Part shown: one piece after another, positions 14,494 through 20,402 of the stretch
Layout: each line of letters begins with the position of its first letter
How positions within the stretch are numbered: position 1 is the stretch's first letter
Assembly: GCA_964542475.1 (NCBI GenBank)
Contig: CAZIUL010000071.1
Span: 1 to 20,402, forward strand
Length of the DNA stretch: 20,402 bases
Direction of reading: 5' to 3'
Origin: CAZIUL01 sp964542475
GTDB taxonomy: Bacteria; Planctomycetota; B15-G4; CAYZWU01
The notes under the pieces: model-generated
What the model saw: only the letters and a program-made list of their open reading frames with translations
Databases searched by the model: none
Told to the model about the DNA's origin: nothing
Position numbers and translations under genes: made by a program

Positions 14494-15564
14494 ATGATAT
14501 CGAACAGCACAACAGAAAAGGCGGCGCGCGGGATGCGCCTCAGCATCGAGGAAACAGCCCTCCTGCTCGAAAAAGCCACACTCTGCGAGGCAGGGCTTCT
14601 CGCTGACCGCGCCAGGCTAAAAAAGGCTGATCCCGGCCGCGTGACCTACATCAGGGACAGGAACATCAACTACACGAACATCTGCACATCCGGGTGCCGG
14701 TTCTGCGCCTTTTACAAGGATCCGGGAGACCCGAACGGCTACGTGATCACCCTTGACGAACTCGGATGTAAAATACGCGAGGCCTTGGAGCTCGGCGCCG
14801 TGCAGATCCTTCTCCAGGGCGGGCTTCATCCTGATCTTCGCCTCGGCTTCTACCTGGATATGCTCGGCTTCATAAGGTCGAGCTTCGACATCCACGTTCA
14901 CGGCTTCTCCCCGCCCGAGATCATGCACATCGCGCGCCTGGAGGGCATGACCGTAAAAGAAGTGCTTTCAGAAATGATCAGGGAGGGGCTCGGATCCATA
15001 CCGGGCGGCGGCGCGGAGATCCTGGACGATTTCGTAAGAGGCAGCGCATCGCCGGGCAAGTGCACGAAAACGCAGTGGCTCGATGTCATGAAAACCGCGC
15101 ACAAGCTCGGCCTGAAAACCACGGCAACAATGATGTTCGGCCACGGGGAAACGACAAAGGAGCGCATAGCGCATCTTCTCGCCATCAGAAAGCTTCAGGA
15201 CGAAACAGGAGGCTTCACAGCATTCATTCCCTGGACTTTCCAGCCTGACAACACGAAGATGGCGCACATGAAACCGCTGGGCAGCCACGAGTACCTGAAG
15301 ATGATCGCGACGTGCCGCCTCGCCCTCGACAACATCGAAAACATCCAGGTCTCGTGGGTAACGCAGGGCGCGCGTGTGGCCCAGGCGGCGCTCTTTTTCG
15401 GGGCCAACGACTTCGGCTCCACCATGATCGAAGAAAACGTTGTAGCGGCCGCGGGGGTTTCGTTCAGGATGAGCGCTGATGAGATCGAGCGCATGATCCG
15501 CACGGCAGGGTTCGTGCCCGCGGAGAGGAACCAGGCATACGAGCTGATCGGAAAGGACGGATGA
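14494..15564 (+). CDS. mqnC: Cyclic dehypoxanthinyl futalosine synthase (radical SAM)
   Basis: MqnC cyclises dehypoxanthine futalosine to the spiro compound that MqnD then cuts to 1,4-dihydroxy-6-naphthoate. The protein has 356 residues from ATG 14494. RDRNINYTNICTSGCRFCAF holds the cluster cysteines C64, C68 and C71. VQILLQGGLHPDL, IPGGGAEIL, DETGGFTAFIPWTFQPDNT and SWVTQG are family motifs. The start is uncertain: the frame is open from ATG 14404, but the first 30 codons look unlike MqnC, and ATG 14533 (MRLSIEE) is a further option. None has a strong ribosome binding site. The 96-base gap after mqnE is the only sizeable one in the cluster. Its stop overlaps the next start (ATGA at 15561-15564), so the two are translationally coupled. 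Confidence 0.93.
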   Translation: MISNSTTEKAARGMRLSIEETALLLEKATLCEAGLLADRARLKKADPGRVTYIRDRNINYTNICTSGCRFCAFYKDPGDPNGYVITLDELGCKIREALELGAVQILLQGGLHPDLRLGFYLDMLGFIRSSFDIHVHGFSPPEIMHIARLEGMTVKEVLSEMIREGLGSIPGGGAEILDDFVRGSASPGKCTKTQWLDVMKTAHKLGLKTTATMMFGHGETTKERIAHLLAIRKLQDETGGFTAFIPWTFQPDNTKMAHMKPLGSHEYLKMIATCRLALDNIENIQVSWVTQGARVAQAALFFGANDFGSTMIEENVVAAAGVSFRMSADEIERMIRTAGFVPAERNQAYELIGKDG

Positions 15565-16448
15565 AAGATAAAAAACGGGCTGAAATCGGTGTGATAGCCA
15601 GAGTCGGCGCGCACGAGTCGATGATCAAGGCCGGCGCAAAGCACATCACAGAGGCGCGCTCGAACACGCCTTTCGGAAAAAGCAACCCCGTACACCTGAT
15701 GGAAATCGAGGGCATCCCCTTCGCCATACTGTCCAGGCACGGCGAAAAAAGCTACGAAACGGCAGCCCCGTGGGTGAACGACAGGGCCAACCTGTACGCG
15801 CTCAAGGAGCTCGGCGTTGAAAAGATCGTATCCTTTTCGTCACCGGGCAGCCTGGACGACTCGGTGTGCGCGGGCGATCTGCTGCTGCCAGACGACGTGC
15901 TCGACGAACGCCGAAGCGGCCCGCACTCCTTCTTTGAAGGCATGGGCATCGGGGTCATCCGTCAGGCCGCGCCCTTCTGCCCGGGACTCCGTGTGGCGTT
16001 CGAGGAATCGCTGCTGGGATCCGGTTTCTCGCCGCGGATGGGAGGTGTTTACGTGGGCGTGCAGGGCCCGAGGCTGGAAACACCGGCGGAGATCAAGAAG
16101 TACCGGCTTCTCAGCGGAACTGTTGTGGGCATGACCGTCGTGCCCGAGCTCTTCCTGGCGCGCGAGCTCGAGATGTGCTACGCTGCGGTTTGCCTCGTGG
16201 TGAACCAGGCCGAGGGGCTGAAGGAGGCGCCGTATGCGGAAGGCATCCTCTTCGAAGGGCTCGCCGACGAGGAGGAGATGGAAAAGGTGCGCTCGGTTGA
16301 ATCCCGGCTCGGCAGCGTTTTGAAGGGCCTTATCATGGCCGCTGTATCGTACGAGCGCGGATGCGGGTGCCCCAGGGCGCTGGAGCGGTACAAGACAAGG
16401 GGAGACATCGGAAGAGAGTGGAAAAGATGGTGGGATCGAAACGAATAA
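15561..16448 (+). CDS. MTAP/PNP-family nucleosidase, probable futalosine-cleaving enzyme
   Basis: This 295-residue protein of the MTAP/PNP nucleoside phosphorylase fold shows family blocks FAILSRHGEKSY (54-65), VNDRANLYALKELGV (72-86), SSPGSL, VGVQGPRLETPAEI (165-178) and GMTVVPELFLARE (190-202). Its place between mqnC and mqnX suggests it removes hypoxanthine from futalosine, the step done by MqnB elsewhere. Two points support this. The purine-selecting position is Asn215 (CLVVNQAEG), as in 6-oxopurine-specific PNP, not the Asp of adenine-specific MTAP. The N-terminal phosphate loop GGTG of MTAP is ARVG (13-16) here, so it may use water instead of phosphate. It overlaps mqnC by four bases and mqnX by 22. 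Alternatives are a true futalosine phosphorylase or a methylthioadenosine/inosine phosphorylase. Confidence 0.8.
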   Translation: MKDKKRAEIGVIARVGAHESMIKAGAKHITEARSNTPFGKSNPVHLMEIEGIPFAILSRHGEKSYETAAPWVNDRANLYALKELGVEKIVSFSSPGSLDDSVCAGDLLLPDDVLDERRSGPHSFFEGMGIGVIRQAAPFCPGLRVAFEESLLGSGFSPRMGGVYVGVQGPRLETPAEIKKYRLLSGTVVGMTVVPELFLARELEMCYAAVCLVVNQAEGLKEAPYAEGILFEGLADEEEMEKVRSVESRLGSVLKGLIMAAVSYERGCGCPRALERYKTRGDIGREWKRWWDRNE

Positions 16449-17782
16449 CAACCGCAAAATGGATCTTTCGCCCCGGCTCGGCCCCGATCAAGAGCGGCGC
16501 AATGCTTTTCGACGAGGAAGACACATTACTCGCCATCGGGTCCCGTGAAAAGCTGCTTGCTTCCAACGCGGGCGTGCCCGAACAGCGTCTGGTAAAATCA
16601 GCGCTCATGCCCGGGCTCATCAACTGCCACACACACGCCGAGCTCGGGGGCTTCGAACGGATCCCGGTCGACAAAGGCTTTGTCGGGTGGATAAAAGAGC
16701 TGCTCGATCGCAAAAGAAGGCGCTCGGAAGCTGACATGACAGAGGGGTGCGCCAATGCCGCATCCGCCTTTCTAGCGTCCGGAACGGCCCACGTTGCGGA
16801 CACCTGCTCCAGCCTTCTTTCAAGCGAGGTGTTCGCACGTTCGGGCCGCCTGCCGTGCACGGTTTTCAGGGAGTTTCTCGGTCTCGGCCCGGGTGCGGCG
16901 GATGCGTTCGATAAGGAGTCGGCGCGGATGGACGCACAAGGCGCGAGCGGCCACAGGATCCTTCCGTCGTGCCATGCCCCGTACTCCACAGCGCCAGAGC
17001 TCTTCCGGGCTGTAAGCGATTGGACCCGCTCCAGGGGGTGCCCCTCATCCGTCCACCTCGCGGAATCACGCGCAGAGGTGGAACTTCTCCGAAGCGGCAG
17101 GGGCGAGTTCCCGGGGTTTCTGAAGGAGATGGGCATTAAAAAGGACCGGTTCCCCGCCACAGGGCAAGGCCCGGTCCAGTACCTGGACCGGCTCGGATTT
17201 CTCGATAACAACACCATTGCGGTGCACCTTGTGGAAGCTGATGACCACGATCTCGCCGTACTGAAAAAAAGGGGCGCGACCCCCTGCCTGTGCCCATCCA
17301 GCAACATCCACCTTTCGGGCCGCCTTCCTCTCGCGGGTAAAATGCTGTCGGCAGGTCTCCGGCCGTGCCTCGGAACGGACAGCCCGGCTTCAGGCAAGTC
17401 CCTGAACCTTTTTCACGAGATCGAGATCCTGATGCAAAGCAAGAGCAGGGCCGGGGCAGGAGTGAGCGCGGAATCGGCACTTGAAATGGCCACGATCAAC
17501 GGGGCTGACGCGCTCGGGCTCGCGGGCGGCCAAGGGCGCCTTGAGCCCGGGACCAGGCCCGCCCTGCTGTGCCTGCCCTGCGATCCGACTCCGGGCGAGG
17601 ACCCCCTCGAAGCGGCGCTCAGTGCTGGGGCTGAGGGCCGCGCCAGGTGGCTCATAGAACCTCGAAACATGAAAAAAACGCCCCAACACGATGGAGGGCG
17701 GCGGTCTACTGCCGCCGGACCAGAAGCAGCCGCGGAAGCGCGCCCCGGCGACACCGCCCACACAAAAAAGGAAGACCAATGA
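16427..17782 (+). CDS. mqnX: Aminodeoxyfutalosine deaminase (amidohydrolase superfamily)
   Basis: MqnX converts aminofutalosine to futalosine by removing the adenine amino group. The protein has 451 residues. It shows the amidohydrolase metal site H68-x-H70 (NCHTHAEL), H210 with E213 (SVHLAES), H267 (AVHLVEAD) and D318 (LGTDSPASG). CHAPYST and CPSSNIHLSG complete the deaminase signature. ATG 16427 (MVGSKRITTAKW) is chosen because the frame upstream overlaps the nucleosidase. Its first 21 bases lie inside that gene. The last 38 or so residues, from NMKKTPQHDGG on, are not like the family: they are encoded by a copy of the GC-rich palindromic repeat (17691-17718) and read as low-complexity Ala/Gly/Glu/Lys. 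The stop overlaps mqnA by ATGA (17779-17782). Other adenosine-deaminase-like activities are possible, but the cluster makes MqnX the best call. Confidence 0.88.
   Translation: MVGSKRITTAKWIFRPGSAPIKSGAMLFDEEDTLLAIGSREKLLASNAGVPEQRLVKSALMPGLINCHTHAELGGFERIPVDKGFVGWIKELLDRKRRRSEADMTEGCANAASAFLASGTAHVADTCSSLLSSEVFARSGRLPCTVFREFLGLGPGAADAFDKESARMDAQGASGHRILPSCHAPYSTAPELFRAVSDWTRSRGCPSSVHLAESRAEVELLRSGRGEFPGFLKEMGIKKDRFPATGQGPVQYLDRLGFLDNNTIAVHLVEADDHDLAVLKKRGATPCLCPSSNIHLSGRLPLAGKMLSAGLRPCLGTDSPASGKSLNLFHEIEILMQSKSRAGAGVSAESALEMATINGADALGLAGGQGRLEPGTRPALLCLPCDPTPGEDPLEAALSAGAEGRARWLIEPRNMKKTPQHDGGRRSTAAGPEAAAEARPGDTAHTKKEDQ
17691..17718. repeat. Palindromic repeat, type B, inside the mqnX 3' end
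   Basis: ATGGAGGGCGGC begins a hairpin in which GGCGGC (17697-17702) pairs with GCCGCC (17711-17716). The lead-in ATGGAGGGCG and layout match the intergenic type B copies at 10621 and 20326. It is the only copy found within a gene here. Confidence 0.65.
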
Positions 17783-18636
17783 GCACGAGTTTCAAGGTGG
17801 GGCGAATCGATTTCATCAACACGGCTCCCATCTACTACGGCATGGACACAGGGCAGGTGAGCTGCCCGGGCGAAACCGTGAACGCTTCACCTGCGGCATT
17901 GAACAAGATGCTGAAAACGCACAAGATCCGCATCTCCGCCATCTCCTCGGTGGCATACGCGCACGCATACCCGCAATGGCTGATCCTCCCGTCGCTTTCC
18001 ATCAGCGCGCGCGGTCCGGTGCAGAGCGTGCTGCTTTGCATGAAACACCCGCTGAAAGAGGCGGGGCCCGAGCCTGTCATCGGGCTCTCCGACAAGTCAG
18101 CCACATCAAAGGCGCTGACGCGCCTGCTCCTCGAGGACCGGAGCGCTCTCAAGCCGCGCTACACCGACATAGATCTCTCCGCCGGCATACCTCCGGACCT
18201 GGACGGCCTTCTCGTAATCGGAGACGATGCGCTCATGCTCGGCTACAGGAAAGCCTACCCGCGCATCATCGACCTGGGCGCGTTCTGGGCCGACTGGACA
18301 GGCCTTCCGTTCGTGTTCGGTCTGTGGGCGGTGGACAAGGGCTTTGCCGAAAGCAACCCGAAAGAAACAGGCGCTGTTGTCCAAGCGCTCCACAACTCCA
18401 AGGAGCTGGGCAAAAAGAACATCGACGCCGCTGCCATGCTTGCCTCGCAAAGAACCGGCGTTCCCAAGAAAACCTGCAGGGCCTACCTCGCTAACATCGA
18501 ATGCGATCTCGGCAAGGAGCACCGCGCCGGGCTCGATCGGTTCTACGATCTCCTGAAAGCGCGGGGAGAGATCGAAAAGGCTGTGAAGCCGCTTTTCTGG
18601 GAACCTGCCCGGAAGGAGGCGGGCTTTGAAGAATGA
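17779..18636 (+). CDS. mqnA: Chorismate dehydratase
   Basis: MqnA removes water from chorismate to give 3-[(1-carboxyvinyl)oxy]benzoate, the first committed step of the futalosine pathway. The 285-residue protein has the periplasmic-binding-protein-like fold of the MqnA/MqnD family. It opens VGRIDFINTAPIYYG (7-21), the MqnA signature, and continues with ETVNASPAALNKML, RISAISSVAYA, SVLLCMKHPL and DWTGLPFVFGLWAV. The start at ATG 17779 gives the ATGA overlap with mqnX and matches the family N-terminus; the longer frame from 17647 lies inside mqnX. Although it acts first, it sits fifth in the cluster. MqnD, its relative that acts last in this branch, is absent from the window. Confidence 0.93.
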   Translation: MSTSFKVGRIDFINTAPIYYGMDTGQVSCPGETVNASPAALNKMLKTHKIRISAISSVAYAHAYPQWLILPSLSISARGPVQSVLLCMKHPLKEAGPEPVIGLSDKSATSKALTRLLLEDRSALKPRYTDIDLSAGIPPDLDGLLVIGDDALMLGYRKAYPRIIDLGAFWADWTGLPFVFGLWAVDKGFAESNPKETGAVVQALHNSKELGKKNIDAAAMLASQRTGVPKKTCRAYLANIECDLGKEHRAGLDRFYDLLKARGEIEKAVKPLFWEPARKEAGFEE

Positions 18637-19345
18637 CAAGAGGTTCGTGCGCGACGCGTTCGCAGCCATTGCCCCGCGATACGACCTTTTGAACGCTTTG
18701 CTCAGCTTCGGCATCGAGGCGGCCTGGAGGCGGAAGACCGTGGCCTGTCTAGCGCCCGCGCGCGGCGAACGGATCCTGGATCTCTGCGCGGGCACGCTCA
18801 CGCTGTCAAGAGATGCTGCGCGGCGGCAGGCTGCGACAGCACACGGAAACAGCGCACCGATCACATCGGTCGACCTTTGCCTGGAGATGCTCGTCCACGG
18901 CCGGGCGCGCCTAACACCTCGCGAAGAAGAGATCATCTTTCCGGTGTGCGGGGATGCGGAATCGCTTCCGCTCGATAAAGAAACTCATGACGCCGCTTTT
19001 GTGACCTATGGCGTGAGAAACCTGGCTGATGCGGATGCCGCCTTCAGGGAGATATACCGCGTGCTGAAACCCTCCGGCCGCCTGGTGATACTCGAGTTCA
19101 CACGGCCGCGCATGCCGGTTTTCGCGTTCGTGTACAGCGTCTACCTCAGGCACATCCTTCCCCTGGTCGGAGGTATCATCTCGGGATCTCCTTTTGCGTA
19201 CCGCCACCTCTCGGATTCGATCCAGGAGTTCATGACTCCTGAGGAACTGCTCGGCAAGCTCGATGCAGCAGGCTTCGAAAAAAGAAAAATGCGTTCCCTT
19301 TCCATGGGCATCGCCGGCATCTTCAGCGCACAGAAGCCGATCTGA
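18626..19345 (+). CDS. ubiE: Demethylmenaquinone methyltransferase, MenG/UbiE family
   Basis: This SAM-dependent methyltransferase would carry out the last menaquinone step, C-methylation of demethylmenaquinone. The protein has 239 residues. Family motifs are FAAIAPRYDLLNALLSFG (12-29), the SAM site ILDLCAGT (50-57) and VTYGVRNL (126-133), which is diagnostic for UbiE/MenG. FREIYRVLKPSGRLVILEF and FAYRHLSDSIQEFMTPEEL follow. Motif I continues AGTLTL where most members have a second Gly (GGTGD), a small departure. A TTG start at 18626 is indicated by AAGGAGG (18613-18619) six bases upstream; no in-frame ATG is near. It overlaps mqnA by 11 bases and closes the cluster. No clear terminator follows, only AT-rich sequence with the palindrome AAAAATATTTTT. 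Confidence 0.92.
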   Translation: MKNDKRFVRDAFAAIAPRYDLLNALLSFGIEAAWRRKTVACLAPARGERILDLCAGTLTLSRDAARRQAATAHGNSAPITSVDLCLEMLVHGRARLTPREEEIIFPVCGDAESLPLDKETHDAAFVTYGVRNLADADAAFREIYRVLKPSGRLVILEFTRPRMPVFAFVYSVYLRHILPLVGGIISGSPFAYRHLSDSIQEFMTPEELLGKLDAAGFEKRKMRSLSMGIAGIFSAQKPI

Positions 19346-19544
19346 GCCTCAAAAATATTTTTTCAAAAAAAATCAAAAACAACGATTTCCGTATCGATAA
19401 CCCTCATATGCAATTTTGCGGCGGCCGCCATTCGTACTCTACAAACAAATTTGGTCGCACGTTCAAAGGGAGCCGCTCGGAGATCCGCCTGTCTCCCGGG
19501 GCGGACTCCAGGTTATTTATCACGGGAATGATATGGAGAACGAC

Positions 19545-20093
19545 ATGGAATGGAAAAGACGATCCGCTTACGTGTTCATCAAGACGCGCACAGGCAAGGC
19601 AGAGTATGTGTGCGAGAAGCTCAACCAGTGGGAGCACACCATCGGCACTTTCATGGTGCATTATCCCTGGGATGTAATGGTCTGGTTCGATGCGAAGGAC
19701 ATCGAGGAGACGCACAAATGGGTGAGTGAAATCCGTGACTATGCGGAAGTGGAGTGGACCAGCACACAGCACGTGTTCAACGGGTACAAGCGCGACTACT
19801 GGTTCTGGGAGTATGAAACCTGCGCCTGGGCCAAGATCCGCAGCAAGAACATGCAGGCCACGTACGATGACCTGATGAACTACGACTATGTGTGCACGTA
19901 CTCGAGCATCCCGGGAGACTGGGATTGCATCGCCATGATATGCGGGAACACCTGGGAGGAAACCCTGAACCGCATGGGCGAGCTCAAGAACCAGGGCTAC
20001 GAAATCGAATGCTACACCCCCTACCGGTGGTGGTGGAACAAGTCATGGGAAAAGCGCTGGTACGATTCGGAGGCCTACGCATACAACAAATAG
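19545..20093 (+). CDS. Trp-rich protein with two tandem AsnC/Lrp-type (RAM) domains and no HTH
   Basis: This is a 182-residue protein. ATG 19545 is preferred over ATG 19533 because GGAG (19535-19538) lies six bases before it. Residues 6-78 resemble a stand-alone Lrp/AsnC ligand-binding domain (ferredoxin-like): SAYVFIKTRTGKAEYVCEKL, then YPWDVMVWFDAKDIEE, then VEWTSTQHVF. Residues 92-158 look like a diverged second copy (CAWAKIRSKN, GDWDCIAMICGNTWEE, YEIECYTPY). There is no DNA-binding helix-turn-helix. The sequence has 16 Trp and 17 Tyr, ending in a basic, Trp-rich tail (RWWWNKSWEKRWY, 161-173). A ligand sensor or partner protein is possible; the function is unknown. It is transcribed alone and ends at a strong terminator. 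Confidence 0.8.
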   Translation: MEWKRRSAYVFIKTRTGKAEYVCEKLNQWEHTIGTFMVHYPWDVMVWFDAKDIEETHKWVSEIRDYAEVEWTSTQHVFNGYKRDYWFWEYETCAWAKIRSKNMQATYDDLMNYDYVCTYSSIPGDWDCIAMICGNTWEETLNRMGELKNQGYEIECYTPYRWWWNKSWEKRWYDSEAYAYNK

Positions 20094-20116
20094 ACGGGAA
20101 CGACGGATAAGAAGGA

Positions 20117-20152
20117 CGCAGCCCTTTTTTCGAAAAGGGCTGTGTTTTTTTT
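20117..20152 (+). terminator. Intrinsic terminator with TTCG tetraloop
   Basis: CGCAGCCCTTTT (20117-20128) pairs with AAAAGGGCTGTG (20133-20144) over 12 bp with one wobble. The loop is TTCG and eight T follow (20145-20152). It lies 24 bases after the stop of the RAM-domain gene. Confidence 0.95.
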
Positions 20153-20402
20153 GGGGAAGAGATGCTGGAGGCAGAAGAAGAGAACCACAGATGGACACGG
20201 ATTAACACGAATAATTTACATTCTGCGCTGGGGGGGCGGCTTCCACGCCGTCCTTTTCCGGTCGGGAAAAAAAGAGGCGGCATGGAGGTCAGCTGCTCCG
20301 TCGGCGCCGGATGAAAAGAGGCGGCATGGAGGGCGCCGCTCCGTCGGCGCCGTTGACGAACACACACCGGACGGGCCATCACCCCACAAGAAGAGGCGGC
20401 AA
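20153..20402. repeat. Gene-free end region made of dispersed repeats
   Basis: No gene is seen. The stretch holds the widespread interspersed motif ACCACAGATGGACACGGATT (from 20185, extending to about 20213). Two type B palindromes follow (20283-20309, and 20326-20352 with GGCGCCG-CTCCGT-CGGCGCC), then copy 2 of the 56-bp repeat (20347-20402), which is cut by the window edge. Open frames across it are repeat translations. Confidence 0.8.
20347..20402. repeat. 56-bp dispersed direct repeat, copy 2
   Basis: It is identical to 10563-10618 except for one base, in the same orientation. It again follows a palindromic repeat and ends in GGCGGCAA at the last base of the window, so the homology may continue further. 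Confidence 0.9.

Noticed and set aside
19346..19544. Possible riboswitch or leader RNA ahead of the RAM-domain gene
   Set aside because: Only short, overlapping GC-rich pairings are visible near 19468-19512 and none matches a riboswitch I recognise.

Overview
The window is GC-rich bacterial chromosome, with AT-rich intergenic gaps. Secreted lipoproteins suggest a Gram-negative-type envelope. The futalosine (mqn) menaquinone route, an archaeal/eukaryal-type (type II) methionine aminopeptidase, paired DUF2961/GH172 proteins and several families of short dispersed repeats suggest an environmental, probably little-cultivated lineage. A PVC-type (Kiritimatiellota/Lentisphaerota-like) or similar candidate phylum is my low-confidence guess. 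TGA is used as an ordinary stop at the ends of many genes, so the standard code applies.

Left part (1-7231): the start of a leftward lipoprotein gene, an AT-rich gap, then a rightward map gene (type II MetAP). Convergent with map is a leftward gene set, read in the order FAD oxidoreductase (7231-6083), secreted DUF2961 lipoprotein A (6053-4452), secreted DUF2961 paralogue B (4238-2787), cytoplasmic (alpha/alpha)-toroid protein (2671-1457). Paralogue A keeps both glutamates expected of a GH172 enzyme; paralogue B has lost both. The set looks like a glycan-related operon.

Middle (7390-13071): a DUF885 lipoprotein whose metal-binding motif is gone, tightly coupled to a PdxA-family dehydrogenase. 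A 658-bp island of hairpins and palindromic repeats with a strong terminator follows, then a small two-helix membrane protein. Next are a 181-bp imperfect inverted repeat, a leftward GT4 glycosyltransferase, and a short leftward frame with a good ribosome binding site and an in-frame TGA (possible selenoprotein, attenuated leader, or broken gene).

Right part (13312-19345): a compact rightward menaquinone cluster: mqnE, mqnC, an MTAP/PNP-like nucleosidase, mqnX, mqnA, menG/ubiE, mostly with overlapping ends. Together they would make aminofutalosine from chorismate, deaminate it, cleave futalosine, cyclise the product and do the last methylation. mqnD and the prenyltransferase/decarboxylase genes are not here. 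The nucleosidase looks like a non-orthologous replacement for MqnB. The mqnX 3' end is built from one of the dispersed repeats.

Right end (19346-20402): a Trp-rich protein with two tandem AsnC/Lrp-type (RAM) domains and no HTH, a textbook UUCG terminator, then repeats. The last 56 bases nearly duplicate 10563-10618.
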